DNA of 64,000 bases, from assembly GCF_000378485.1 (NCBI RefSeq), contig NZ_KB899977.1, forward strand, positions 1 through 64,000. Direction: 5' to 3'. Below the pieces are notes generated by a model. It saw only the letters and a program-made list of their open reading frames with translations, made no database searches and was not told the origin of the DNA. Numbering within the stretch: the first letter of the stretch is position 1; every line of letters begins with the position of its first letter. A program made the translations under genes and the position numbers. The DNA comes from Flavobacterium rivuli WB 3.3-2 = DSM 21788. GTDB lineage: Bacteria > Bacteroidota > Bacteroidia > Flavobacteriales > Flavobacteriaceae. Below, piece after piece: positions 25,968 through 34,704 of this stretch.

Positions 25968-25993
25968 GGTGGTGATTTATAATTTCAAAACGA

Positions 25994-26009
25994 TGTTCCA
26001 CGTGAAACA
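25994..26009. promoter_or_regulatory. parS-like site 3 (TGTTCCACGTGAAACA)
   Basis: Identical to sites 1 and 2, 42 bp after site 2. The regular 42-44 bp spacing places successive sites on nearly the same helix face. Confidence 0.85.
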
Positions 26010-26036
26010 TCTTGTTAGTATATAAAATTTAATAAA

Positions 26037-26052
26037 AGTTCCACGTGGAACA
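26037..26052. promoter_or_regulatory. parS-like site 4 (perfect palindrome GTTCCACGTGGAAC)
   Basis: The 14-bp palindrome at 26038-26051 keeps the CACGTG core and symmetric arms, 43 bp after site 3 and 17 bp before the mnmG start. It lies where the mnmG ribosome-binding or promoter region should be. Confidence 0.8.
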
Positions 26053-26068
26053 ATGAGAGGGAAATACA

Positions 26069-27937
26069 ATGTTTGATTTATATGATGTAATAGTGGTGGG
26101 TGCAGGGCACGCCGGTAGCGAAGCTGCCGCAGCGGCAGCTAACATGGGTTCTAAAACCCTGTTGGTTACCATGAGCCTGCAAAACATTGCCCAAATGTCG
26201 TGCAACCCAGCAATGGGTGGTATTGCAAAAGGGCAAATTGTTCGCGAAATTGATGCCCTTGGGGGGTATTCGGGTATTGTGAGCGACAAAACAGCTATCC
26301 AGTTCAGGATGCTTAACAAGAGCAAAGGCCCTGCTATGTGGAGCCCGCGTGTACAAAGCGACCGTATGAGGTTTGCAGAGGAGTGGAGGCTTATGCTGGA
26401 GCGTACTCCAAATCTTGATTTTTATCAGGAAATGGTGTCAGGAATTTTAATTGAAGACAACAAGATAGTGGGTATTCGTACCTCGCTTGGAATCGAAATA
26501 AAGGGTAAATCGGTCGTGCTTACCAATGGTACATTCCTGAATGGATTGATCCATATTGGCGAAAAACAATTTGGCGGCGGCAGGGCAGGAGAGAGTGCTG
26601 CTTACGGAATCACTGAAGATTTGGTACGTGCAGGATTTACATCGGGACGTATGAAAACAGGTACGCCACCACGTGTTGATGGGCGTTCTCTTGATTATTC
26701 TAAAATGATAGAACAGCCCGGTGATGTTAATCCGGATAAGTTCTCTTATATGGATATTACACAGCCGCTCGTTACACAGCGGTCTTGTTATATGACGTAT
26801 ACGTCTCAGGCGGTACATGATATTTTGAAGGAAGGTTTTGATCGTTCGCCTATGTTCAATGGACGTATCAAAAGCCTTGGTCCGCGTTACTGTCCGTCTA
26901 TAGAAGATAAGATAAACCGTTTTGCAGATAAAGACAGGCACCAGCTTTTTGTTGAGCCGGAGGGTTGGGATACTGTAGAGGTTTATGTAAATGGTTTCTC
27001 AACCTCTTTACCTGAGGATATCCAGTTTAAAGCATTACGTAGTGTTGAAGGGTTTGAGAATGTAAAATTCTTTCGTCCCGGGTATGCTATAGAGTATGAT
27101 TATTTTCCGCCTACGCAGCTTAAACATTCTCTTGAAACAAAACTTGTAGAAGGATTGTATTTTGCCGGGCAAATAAATGGTACTACCGGCTATGAAGAAG
27201 CAGCATCACAGGGTCTTATGGCCGGTATTAATGCCAGCTTAAAAGTACAGGGTAAAGATCCGTTTATTTTAAAGCGTAACGAGGCGTATATAGGTGTGCT
27301 TATTGATGATCTTATTACTAAGGGTACAGAAGAGCCTTACCGTATGTTTACTTCGCGTGCAGAATACCGTACTTTGCTGCGCCAGGATAATGCCGATTTC
27401 AGGCTTACGCCAATGTCTTATGAAATTGGTTTGGCTAAAGAGGATCGTCTTAGAAGGATGGAAAAGAAGCGTGACCAAAGCGATGCATTTGTAAATTTCT
27501 TTAAAGAAACAAGTGTTACCGTTGCCGAGGCTAACCCAATACTTGAAGCTAAAGAATCGAGCCTGATAACTCAGCCTGATAAAATGTTTAAGGTATTTTC
27601 GCGCCCACAAATAAACCTTGAAGACATCGTTAAATTTGAAAAGGTAAAAGAATATATTGCTGAACATAATCTTGACAGGGAAGTGATAGAGCAGGCAGAA
27701 ATTCAGGTGAAATATTCGGGATATATTGAGAAAGAAAAAAATAATGCCGATAAGCTTAACAGGCTTGAAGATGTGAAAATACCAGAAAACTACGATTACG
27801 ATAAAATAAAATCACTATCGTATGAGGCTCGTGAAAAAATGAAAAAAATCCGTCCGGTAACTATATCGCAGGCTTCGCGCATTAGTGGGGTATCTCCAAG
27901 CGATGTATCAGTACTTTTAATACACATGGGACGATGA
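26069..27937 (+). CDS. mnmG: tRNA uridine 5-carboxymethylaminomethyl modification enzyme, FAD subunit
   Basis: MnmG (GidA) works with MnmE to install the cmnm5 group on the wobble uridine of several tRNAs, using FAD, NADH and methylene-tetrahydrofolate. The 622-residue protein begins with the dinucleotide motif VVGAGHAGSEAA. It has the MSCNPAMGGIAKGQ block, the GTFLNGLIHIG region, PGYAIEYDYFPP, and the helical C-terminal domain ending in SGVSPSDVSVLLIHMGR. Length is typical. It is flanked on both sides by parS-like sites, and the following lipoprotein gene starts on an ATGA overlap. Confidence 0.96.
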   Translation: MFDLYDVIVVGAGHAGSEAAAAAANMGSKTLLVTMSLQNIAQMSCNPAMGGIAKGQIVREIDALGGYSGIVSDKTAIQFRMLNKSKGPAMWSPRVQSDRMRFAEEWRLMLERTPNLDFYQEMVSGILIEDNKIVGIRTSLGIEIKGKSVVLTNGTFLNGLIHIGEKQFGGGRAGESAAYGITEDLVRAGFTSGRMKTGTPPRVDGRSLDYSKMIEQPGDVNPDKFSYMDITQPLVTQRSCYMTYTSQAVHDILKEGFDRSPMFNGRIKSLGPRYCPSIEDKINRFADKDRHQLFVEPEGWDTVEVYVNGFSTSLPEDIQFKALRSVEGFENVKFFRPGYAIEYDYFPPTQLKHSLETKLVEGLYFAGQINGTTGYEEAASQGLMAGINASLKVQGKDPFILKRNEAYIGVLIDDLITKGTEEPYRMFTSRAEYRTLLRQDNADFRLTPMSYEIGLAKEDRLRRMEKKRDQSDAFVNFFKETSVTVAEANPILEAKESSLITQPDKMFKVFSRPQINLEDIVKFEKVKEYIAEHNLDREVIEQAEIQVKYSGYIEKEKNNADKLNRLEDVKIPENYDYDKIKSLSYEAREKMKKIRPVTISQASRISGVSPSDVSVLLIHMGR

Positions 27938-28461
27938 GAATGTTTCACGTGGAACTTAATTTAAAAACCCTTTTTAGTAAAGGGTTTTTGGTGTTTATAA
28001 TGGTGGCTGCTTTTACAACATCGTGTGTAAAACCACAAGGCACTTTAGAAATTCAGGATTATACATTGTTAGCCAATGGCAAGCAGATATTGGGTCATAA
28101 AGAGGGCTTAACGGCTTTTATGTTTGAGAACAATCTGCGTAAGATTGCTTTTCAGCAATTTCTGGCAGATAAATATGGGGTGGGCAGTTATAATGATGTG
28201 AGTTATGAGGTAACGGTAGAAGACCATAAGTTTAAAGTATTTTTGTATGAAAATGCCGAGATTGAAAAATATTTTAAAGTTTCTCAATTTATGGTTACCA
28301 TGGCCGAAACTGAAGATAATATTAAAGGCTCTAATCAAAAGTTTATAGCTTTATCTATAGTTAATAATAGTAATGAAGATTGCCTGACAGATGGGTCGCT
28401 TTATCAACAGGTAGCAATAAGATATTTAAAAAGTTTAAAAGACGAATTTTACAATTTATAA
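27934..28461 (+). CDS. Lipoprotein of unknown function, overlapping mnmG
   Basis: 175 residues starting MRMFHVELNLKT. A hydrophobic stretch follows (SKGFLVFIMVAAF) with lipobox TTSC (Cys near 31), so it is probably an outer-membrane-directed lipoprotein. The rest is a compact alpha/beta protein with no named domain (includes SYEVTVEDHKFKVFLYE). It overlaps the mnmG stop by 4 bp (ATGA). The first codons contain a parS-like site (27941-27956) and then an 11-bp perfect hairpin with a T-run (27963-27989), so this gene's 5' end carries two non-coding signals. Confidence 0.75.
   Translation: MRMFHVELNLKTLFSKGFLVFIMVAAFTTSCVKPQGTLEIQDYTLLANGKQILGHKEGLTAFMFENNLRKIAFQQFLADKYGVGSYNDVSYEVTVEDHKFKVFLYENAEIEKYFKVSQFMVTMAETEDNIKGSNQKFIALSIVNNSNEDCLTDGSLYQQVAIRYLKSLKDEFYNL
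27941..27956. promoter_or_regulatory. parS-like site 5 (TGTTTCACGTGGAACT)
   Basis: It matches TGTTTCACGTGAAACA at 14 of 16 positions with an intact CACGTG core. It lies about 1.9 kb from site 4, just past mnmG, and encodes MFHVE of the overlapping lipoprotein. Confidence 0.7.
27963..27989 (+). terminator. Terminator-like hairpin inside the lipoprotein coding start
   Basis: aaaaacccttt (27963-27973), loop ttagt, then aaagggttttt (27979-27989): a perfect 11-bp stem ending in five T. It sits 26 bp after the mnmG stop, where a terminator is expected, but is also in frame within the lipoprotein gene. It could attenuate read-through into that gene. Confidence 0.6.
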
Positions 28462-29315
28462 TGGATTTCAAAAACCCAACTACGTTTATTACTGTTAAAG
28501 ACTATTCTGTTTCGGGCGAAACATTTCAGCTTTTGCTGGATGAAGAACTACAGCTTTTAAAAACGCACCCACAGCCATCTCCCGAAAATTTAGGAAGATA
28601 TTACGAAAGCGAAGATTATATTTCCCATACGGATGGTAAACGCACCCTGTTTGAGAAGCTATATCATGCAGTAAAACAAAAAGCGTTAAGGGATAAAATT
28701 AAGCTAATCGGAAATTATAAATCGGGAAAAGGGAACTTGCTGGATATAGGTGCAGGAACAGGAGACTTTTTAGTTGAAGCTAAAAAAAGTGGATGGAATA
28801 TAACTGGTCTTGAGCCAAGCGATAAAGCAAAAACAATTTCTATTTCAAAAGGAATAAATTTTGCAGAAAGTTTAAGTTCAATTGCAAACCATAGCCAGGA
28901 CGTAATAACTATGTGGCATGTATTAGAGCATGTGCCGGATGTGCAGCAGCAAATTATTGAACTTAAAAGAATTTTAAAACCGGATGGTGTTCTTATTGTT
29001 GCTGTTCCTAATTATAAAAGTTATGATGCGCAATACTATGGTAGCTTTTGGGCAGCTTATGATGTGCCAAGGCATTTATGGCATTTCTCTAAAACAGCAA
29101 TAAAAAAACTTTTTGCACAGCAGGATATGGATCTTGTAAAAGTGTTACCCATGAAATTTGACAGTTTTTACGTTAGCCTGCTATCGGAGAAATATAAAAC
29201 CGGAAAAATGAATTTTGTTGGTGGGTTTTTAACAGGATTAAAAAGTAATATGAAAGCAAAGCGAAATATGGAGTATTCATCGCATATTTATGTGCTAAAA
29301 AATCTTAAAAATTAA
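28461..29315 (+). CDS. Class I SAM-dependent methyltransferase
   Basis: 284 residues. Motif I is LLDIGAGTGDFL (about 93-104), followed by an acidic residue after strand 2 (TGLEPS) and the post-motif DVITMWHVLEHVPD, giving a complete SAM-binding Rossmann fold of the UbiG/Methyltransf_11-type group. The N-terminal 60 residues may be a substrate-binding cap, and the C-terminus contains the WAAYDVPRHLWHFS block often seen in methyltransferases acting on lipids or sugars. The ATG shares one base with the preceding stop codon, so it is translationally coupled to the lipoprotein gene. Confidence 0.88.
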   Translation: MDFKNPTTFITVKDYSVSGETFQLLLDEELQLLKTHPQPSPENLGRYYESEDYISHTDGKRTLFEKLYHAVKQKALRDKIKLIGNYKSGKGNLLDIGAGTGDFLVEAKKSGWNITGLEPSDKAKTISISKGINFAESLSSIANHSQDVITMWHVLEHVPDVQQQIIELKRILKPDGVLIVAVPNYKSYDAQYYGSFWAAYDVPRHLWHFSKTAIKKLFAQQDMDLVKVLPMKFDSFYVSLLSEKYKTGKMNFVGGFLTGLKSNMKAKRNMEYSSHIYVLKNLKN

Positions 29316-29543
29316 TTTCAGTCTATTTGTTGATGTTATTGGGGGTTTAATAAGGCTTTTGTTGGTTGATCTTTAAAAGTGTCTTAAATCGCTTTATTTA
29401 AAGCCGATTTTTAAAGGTAAGTCTTATAGCTTGATTGGTATTCATAAATAAAAACTATAGTGCCTAAAACTAAATAAAAACACAGTTTTGGTAGGTTAAA
29501 AGGAATTATTACATTTACAAAAATTTTAAATCTAAAATCAGGA

Positions 29544-30128
29544 ATGAAAAAATCATTAGTAGTACTTGGGTTGGCATTTGCACTTTTCTCATGTAACAAC
29601 AGTTCTGCACCGGCAGCATCAGGATTCAAAACAGCTTATGTAGACACTCAAAAGCTAATGGAAAAATCGGATGAAATAAAAGACCTTGACGATAAACGTA
29701 AAGTTAAGACTGAAGAAATGGGCAGGGAGCTGGACAGCGAAGTGCAACAACTTAAACTTGACTACGCAAGTGCTCAGAGCGAAGCTAATTCTAAAGGGCC
29801 ACAATGGGCACAACTCAAAGCTCAGGAATTACAAAAAAGAGAACAGCAATTAGGTGCCAAGCAAGAAGCTATGGGCAGGCAGCTACAGGAAGAATTTGGT
29901 GTAAAAAGAGACACACTTGTAAGCCAGATTAAAAAAACCATTAAAGAATACGGCAAGAAAAAAGGTTACGATTATATTTATGGTACTGGCGATGCTGCAA
30001 GCATACTTTATGCTAAAGACAGCTATGATGTTACTAAAGATATACTAAAAGAGCTTAATGATAAATTTAAAGGATCTGCAACTAAAGAAGAGCCTGCAAA
30101 AGATACAGCATCTGAAGAGAAAAAATAA
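29544..30128 (+). CDS. OmpH/Skp-family lipoprotein
   Basis: 194 residues. A signal peptide ends in the lipobox LFSC (Cys near 17). The Skp/OmpH pattern follows: strand KTAYVDTQKLM, a long Lys/Glu/Gln coiled coil (about 45-140) with two antiparallel arms, and closing strands YDYIYGTGDAASILYAKDSYDVTKDI. A charged tail (TKEEPAKDTASEEKK) ends the protein. Skp is a periplasmic chaperone for outer-membrane proteins; the lipid anchor here is a variation seen in Bacteroidota. The gene has its own leader and a terminator after it. Confidence 0.85.
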   Translation: MKKSLVVLGLAFALFSCNNSSAPAASGFKTAYVDTQKLMEKSDEIKDLDDKRKVKTEEMGRELDSEVQQLKLDYASAQSEANSKGPQWAQLKAQELQKREQQLGAKQEAMGRQLQEEFGVKRDTLVSQIKKTIKEYGKKKGYDYIYGTGDAASILYAKDSYDVTKDILKELNDKFKGSATKEEPAKDTASEEKK

Positions 30129-30149
30129 TTTTCTCAAGCTTATATTACC

Positions 30150-30182
30150 AAATGCTTCCCATAAAACGGAAGCATTTTTTTT
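30150..30182 (+). terminator. Rho-independent terminator after ompH-like gene
   Basis: aaatgcttcc (30150-30159) pairs with ggaagcattt (30168-30177), and a run of T follows. Confidence 0.88.
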
Positions 30183-30244
30183 AATCAGAATACGATTTAT
30201 TTTCGAAAAATATATTATTTTTCACACATCAATTATGCGCCCAA

Positions 30245-32518
30245 ATGGAAGAAGTTACAGCAGCAGCAACGTATGCACTTAAGTTCATAAACCAGACAAA
30301 CAGGTCGGTATTCCTAACTGGTAAAGCCGGTACAGGTAAGACTACATTGCTTAAGGAAATTATAAAAACCACACATAAAAATGTAGTAGTTGTGGCGCCT
30401 ACAGGTATTGCTGCGCTAAATGCCGGTGGCGTAACCATTCACTCCATGTTTCAACTGCCGTTTGGAGGTTTTTTGCCTACACATGCTCAACCCCCGCATA
30501 TATCTGATTATGTGAAGTTTGAAACCAAAGACAGCCTTCGCCGCCACTTTAATATGCGCGCCGAAAAGAAATCTGTTGTGATGAATATGGAATTGCTGGT
30601 TATAGACGAGGTAAGTATGCTACGTGCAGATCTTCTTGACGCTATAGATTATATGCTGCGCAGCGTTCGCCGCAGGAACGAACCTTTTGGTGGGGTGCAG
30701 GTACTGTATATTGGCGACCTTTTACAGTTACCGCCTGTGGTACGTAATGAGGAATGGGATGTTTTAAGGCAGTATTACAGGGGCAAATTTTTCTTTCATT
30801 CGCATGTGGTACAGGAAAATCCGCCGGTGTATATAGAGCTTGACAAAATATACCGCCAGACAGATTCGAAGTTTATAAATGTGCTTAATAATCTAAGGAA
30901 CAATATTATAACCAATGATGACCTTAAAATACTTAATGAATTTGTAAATCCGGCATTCGACCTTAAGCAAAACCCGGGCTATATTACCCTTACCACACAT
31001 AACGCTAAGGCCGATGCATTAAACGCTAATTCGCTCCAGGAACTTAGCGGGAAAGAATACAGCTACCTGCCTGATATTGTAGATGATTTCCCCGAAAAAA
31101 TGTACCCTGTAGAGCAAATGCTTAAACTTAAAGCAGGGGCACAGGTTATGTTCATTAAAAATGACCTCTCGCCGGAAAAAAATTATTTTAATGGCAAGAT
31201 CGGAATTGTAAAATCGCTTTCGGATGGGGAGATAATGGTGCATTTCCCGGAAGAGAACGTAACTATCGAAGCTACAAAGTACGAATGGAAAAATGTAAAA
31301 TATCTTGTAGATGAACTTACTAAGGAAATTAAAGAAGAGGTTTTAGGTACGTTTGTGCATTATCCGCTTAAGCTTGCCTGGGCAATTACGGTTCATAAGA
31401 GCCAGGGATTAACGTTTGACAAAGCCATGCTCGATGTATCGCAGGTTTTCATGCCGGGGCAGGCCTATGTTGCTTTATCGCGTTTACGCTCGTTACAGGG
31501 TCTTGTTTTGCTTTCTCCAATGCGTATGAATGGCATTAGCAATGATGCCGATGTTATGGATTATGCCAGCGGCAAGGCAGGCGATGATGAAATGGAAACC
31601 TCCCTTCAACGTGAAACACTTAATTTTGTGTGTAACTTCCTTAAGGAAAGTTTTACCTGGGGACAGTTGGCAGCCGAATGGCAGCGTCATAAAATGAGCT
31701 ACCTGCAGGAGGGGGAAAAAGCTTTAAAACATCGGTTTAGGGAGTGGGCGCACCGCCAGGAAGATACCATTCATAAACAGCTCGATGCATCGGGTAAATT
31801 TATAAACCAGTTAGATAAGCTGTTTAGCCAGCATCCCGTTAATTTAGATTTTGTAAATGAACGTGTTACGGCTGCGGTAAATTATTTTTATCCGGCGATG
31901 GACAGCATGGCGACAGGGCTTTACAATAAGATTGAAGAAGTTAAAAGGCTTAAACGCGCCCGTGCCTTTTTTGACGAGCTTGCCGCGCTTGAAGAGCTGC
32001 AAACCGGAGCGATACTTCGATTGCTTAAAGCTAAAAAAATAGTGGAAGTGGTAATGGCAGGGGGGGAGATTAGTCGCGACAGCCTGATAACACCGCAAAT
32101 GCAAAGCTATAAAGCTGATAAGATAGAAGCCATTAAAGCCATCATGAAGCTTAACCCGGTAACCATTATTGAAGAAGAGGAGGAGGAATATGAGCGTTAC
32201 CCGGTTAAAAAGAAGGCTACGGGCGAACCTAAAAAGACTACACTTGAGGAAACCTTTGAGCTTTGGCAGCAAAAACTATCAATAAAGGAAATCGCAGAAC
32301 GTAGAAAACTAACAGAGACAACCATTTTGAGCCATTTTGCGGGTCTTATACAATCGGGCAAGGCAGAAGTGAGCGATGTGTTGCCCGAAGAAAAGATCGT
32401 GGCACTAAAAGAAGCTTTTAAAGATTTTGATGGCGAATCGCTAAAAGGGCTTAAAGATAAATATGGCGATGCCTTTACCTGGGGTGAACTGAGGATATTT
32501 AAGGCGGGGCTGGAGTAG
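30245..32518 (+). CDS. PIF1-like helicase with C-terminal HTH domain
   Basis: 757 residues. Superfamily 1 helicase motifs are present: Walker A GKAGTGKT (26-33), motif Ia VVAPTGIAALNAGG, Walker B LLVIDEVSML, GDLLQLPPV (motif III), and the C-terminal motifs TVHKSQGLTF and AYVALSRLRSLQG. This is the PIF1/RecD-like 5'-3' DNA helicase core. Residues about 560-640 are a Lys/Arg-rich helical linker. The last ~110 residues (LWQQKLSIKEIAERRKLTE) are a helix-turn-helix module of the HTH_40 type seen at the end of RecQ-like proteins. Probable role: genome maintenance. Confidence 0.9.
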   Translation: MEEVTAAATYALKFINQTNRSVFLTGKAGTGKTTLLKEIIKTTHKNVVVVAPTGIAALNAGGVTIHSMFQLPFGGFLPTHAQPPHISDYVKFETKDSLRRHFNMRAEKKSVVMNMELLVIDEVSMLRADLLDAIDYMLRSVRRRNEPFGGVQVLYIGDLLQLPPVVRNEEWDVLRQYYRGKFFFHSHVVQENPPVYIELDKIYRQTDSKFINVLNNLRNNIITNDDLKILNEFVNPAFDLKQNPGYITLTTHNAKADALNANSLQELSGKEYSYLPDIVDDFPEKMYPVEQMLKLKAGAQVMFIKNDLSPEKNYFNGKIGIVKSLSDGEIMVHFPEENVTIEATKYEWKNVKYLVDELTKEIKEEVLGTFVHYPLKLAWAITVHKSQGLTFDKAMLDVSQVFMPGQAYVALSRLRSLQGLVLLSPMRMNGISNDADVMDYASGKAGDDEMETSLQRETLNFVCNFLKESFTWGQLAAEWQRHKMSYLQEGEKALKHRFREWAHRQEDTIHKQLDASGKFINQLDKLFSQHPVNLDFVNERVTAAVNYFYPAMDSMATGLYNKIEEVKRLKRARAFFDELAALEELQTGAILRLLKAKKIVEVVMAGGEISRDSLITPQMQSYKADKIEAIKAIMKLNPVTIIEEEEEEYERYPVKKKATGEPKKTTLEETFELWQQKLSIKEIAERRKLTETTILSHFAGLIQSGKAEVSDVLPEEKIVALKEAFKDFDGESLKGLKDKYGDAFTWGELRIFKAGLE

Positions 32519-32547
32519 GTAACACCCATTAAAGCATAAATTTAAAT

Positions 32548-33108
32548 ATGGAAAATTTTGCAATAAATTTAGTTTATAGAGATGTAATTCAGTCCTGGAG
32601 ATTTGAAGATTTAGCATTATGTCGTGGGGTACTGGATCACGAATATCTTGACGTGCAAGAATACTTCTTCTTACCCGGGGGTATGGAGTTAATTTGTAAT
32701 GATCATTTCATATTTTTTCAAAGTTTTGATTATTACGATGTTTTAGATTGTGTAAGATTTTTATTAGATACATTGTCAGTTGCAGGAATCTATAAAGGAG
32801 ATATAGCGCATGAAAATTTAAATGAAGCCAGATTAAAGAACACAAGTAAAGATTTATTGATATTTTTAAATCTCGAAAACGGCAGCATAAAATTATCGTA
32901 TAAAAACAACTCCGAATTTGTATCTAGGAATAATTTTTATTTTGATGAAATAACCATACAAACCCAACTTTGGATAAACGCATGCAAGGTAGCTTTAGAC
33001 GAATATTTTAAAGTGACCAAAAGGATTATAGATGGATTTGAAAATAAAGATAAAGAATCAATTCTACGCAAATATTTACGCGAGTGGGAACAATTCAGTT
33101 TGCGATAA
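32548..33108 (+). CDS. Hypothetical protein, AT-rich, no recognised domain
   Basis: 186 residues, soluble, with no signal or membrane segment. The N-terminus is strand-rich (FAINLVYRDVIQSWRFEDL, MELICNDHFIFFQSF), followed by a helical C-terminus (IQTQLWINACKVALDEYFKVTKRIIDGFENK). Base composition is AT-richer than the helicase just upstream. It lies 29 bp after the helicase stop and is convergent with doxX with only 13 bp between stops and no terminator seen. I do not recognise the family. Confidence 0.6.
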   Translation: MENFAINLVYRDVIQSWRFEDLALCRGVLDHEYLDVQEYFFLPGGMELICNDHFIFFQSFDYYDVLDCVRFLLDTLSVAGIYKGDIAHENLNEARLKNTSKDLLIFLNLENGSIKLSYKNNSEFVSRNNFYFDEITIQTQLWINACKVALDEYFKVTKRIIDGFENKDKESILRKYLREWEQFSLR

Positions 33109-33121
33109 ATTGATTTTAGTT

Positions 33122-33511
33122 TTACAACCAGCTCAGCAACAAGATAGCCGGCACAAAATAAATTACAATTGTCCTGGCGCCATCATAATCTTTAGCAAGG
33201 CGCTGGCCAAGCAGTAAAAACAGTAGCGTAATGCATGAAAGTATGGTAGCAACAAATGCAAAATCACGTCCATCGTTAATAAAGATCTCTATGGCACCCA
33301 CTACAGATAATGCCCCGGCAAGTACCTCGAGCACAAGGATTATAACCAGCGATTGCGGAACCATGTTTTTTATAGGCGTATTGGCAAAGTGGCCGGTAAG
33401 CCAACCTACGTTGCCCTTCCAGTCCATAATTTTATCGTAGCCGGATTGTATAAAAGTAATGGCAAAAAACAATAGCGTAATTATTATAACGGGCTGCAGG
33501 TTAGAAATCAT
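33122..33511 (-). CDS. DoxX-like membrane protein
   Basis: 129 residues with four hydrophobic segments (about 5-20, 52-72, 84-104, 114-129) and the DoxX-type block ITFIQSGYDKIMDW in the first loop. DoxX proteins are four-helix membrane proteins; some associate with oxidative-stress systems or terminal oxidases. Here the gene sits 5 bp downstream of holB on the same strand, so it is probably co-transcribed. The combination has no obvious functional logic. Confidence 0.78.
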   Translation of the reverse strand: MISNLQPVIIITLLFFAITFIQSGYDKIMDWKGNVGWLTGHFANTPIKNMVPQSLVIILVLEVLAGALSVVGAIEIFINDGRDFAFVATILSCITLLFLLLGQRLAKDYDGARTIVIYFVPAILLLSWL

Positions 33512-33516
33512 AGTCT

Positions 33517-34665
33517 TTATTTTTTATGTATTAAACGTGTGAGCTTTATTGAGAGGTCGGTTAAAATAATCTTGGCATTACCGTTGCGCTCTATGTGATA
33601 CAGGGCATCGCTAAGTTCTTTAAAAATATCATGAATGTTGCTGCCGTTTACAAAAGGCGCAAAATTTTCGAGCTTAAATTTATCTACCGTAGGTTCCATG
33701 TACACCAGCTCTTTAGCATTATAATTTATAAGCAGTGCCTGGCGAAACATATCAATGCAAAAATTAAGGAACTGCTTTTGTGCCTCACGGCCTATACCGG
33801 CAATCTGTTCGCTCCAGGCAATAAGGTCGTGTATGGCGGCGGCATTGCCCTTAGCGCGGAAGGCGGCGCGAACCCACATTACAAACCACTCTTCAAAAGG
33901 GAGTTCATCATTAGTTTTGTGCAATAAATGTAAGGCTTTATTATAATTTCCCTGCGCCTGATTTGCTACTTTTAGTGCGGCTTTGTCTACCATATTGTTG
34001 CGCGATACAAGAGCATCGGCAATAACTTTTTCGGGCAGGGCATTAAAATGCAGAATTTGGCAACGGCTAAGTATAGTCTGTAAAATATCATCCTCACTTT
34101 CTGCAATCAGCAGGAACACCGTTTTTTGCGGCGGCTCCTCTAAAAGCTTTAATAGTTTATTAGCGGTGGCGGTATTCATCTTGTCGGCCATCCAGATGAT
34201 CATCACCTTGTACCCACCTTCATAGGCTTTTAGCGAAAGTGCCTTTACAATTTCGGTAGCCTCGTCTACACCTATCTGACCCTGCTTGTTGGCAATATCA
34301 ATTTTCTTATACCAGTCAAACAGGCTTCCGTAGGGCGTTTCGGCAACAAACTCGCGCCAGTGCTTTAAAAAATTGGCACTCACGGGATGGCTTTTAACCT
34401 CGCTGTTAGACGCTACCGGAAACACAAAGTGCAAATCAGGGTGCGACAGGTTGCGGAATTTCAGGTTGCAGGTATCGTTACCGCCGGTATTCTCTGTGCC
34501 GGTATTGGCACACAAAATATACTGCGCATAAGCAATGGCAAGGGGCAGGGTACCACACCCTTCGGGCCCTATAAATAACTGTGCATGAGGTATGCGCCCA
34601 CTGTCTGCGCTCGTGGCCAAATGGCTTTTAATATGGTCCTGGCCTAAAATTTCTGAAAAAAGCAT
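33517..34665 (-). CDS. holB: DNA polymerase III delta' subunit
   Basis: About 382 residues. The start MLFSEILGQDHIKSHLATS is the typical clamp-loader opening. The P-loop equivalent reads GPEGCGTLPLA and lacks the GKT/S lysine, the usual state of delta', which does not bind ATP. The SRC motif is present (TILSRCQILHF). A four-Cys zinc module is not obvious. A helical C-terminal collar domain follows. The protein holds the clamp loader in its open form. A start 6 bp earlier (34671) is also possible. It leads into the doxX gene. Confidence 0.9.
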   Translation of the reverse strand: MLFSEILGQDHIKSHLATSADSGRIPHAQLFIGPEGCGTLPLAIAYAQYILCANTGTENTGGNDTCNLKFRNLSHPDLHFVFPVASNSEVKSHPVSANFLKHWREFVAETPYGSLFDWYKKIDIANKQGQIGVDEATEIVKALSLKAYEGGYKVMIIWMADKMNTATANKLLKLLEEPPQKTVFLLIAESEDDILQTILSRCQILHFNALPEKVIADALVSRNNMVDKAALKVANQAQGNYNKALHLLHKTNDELPFEEWFVMWVRAAFRAKGNAAAIHDLIAWSEQIAGIGREAQKQFLNFCIDMFRQALLINYNAKELVYMEPTVDKFKLENFAPFVNGSNIHDIFKELSDALYHIERNGNAKIILTDLSIKLTRLIHKK

Positions 34666-34704
34666 AGGCAAAGATAACAGAAATTGCGGGATGGCAATTA
34701 CTGC

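Noticed and set aside
26069..27937. mnmG position alone as proof of oriC next to it
   Set aside because: mnmG adjoins oriC in some phyla only; no good DnaA-box cluster lies directly beside it here.
34560..34665. holB as an inactive or broken gene because Walker A lacks lysine
   Set aside because: Loss of the ATP-binding lysine is normal for delta'; the rest of the protein is intact.
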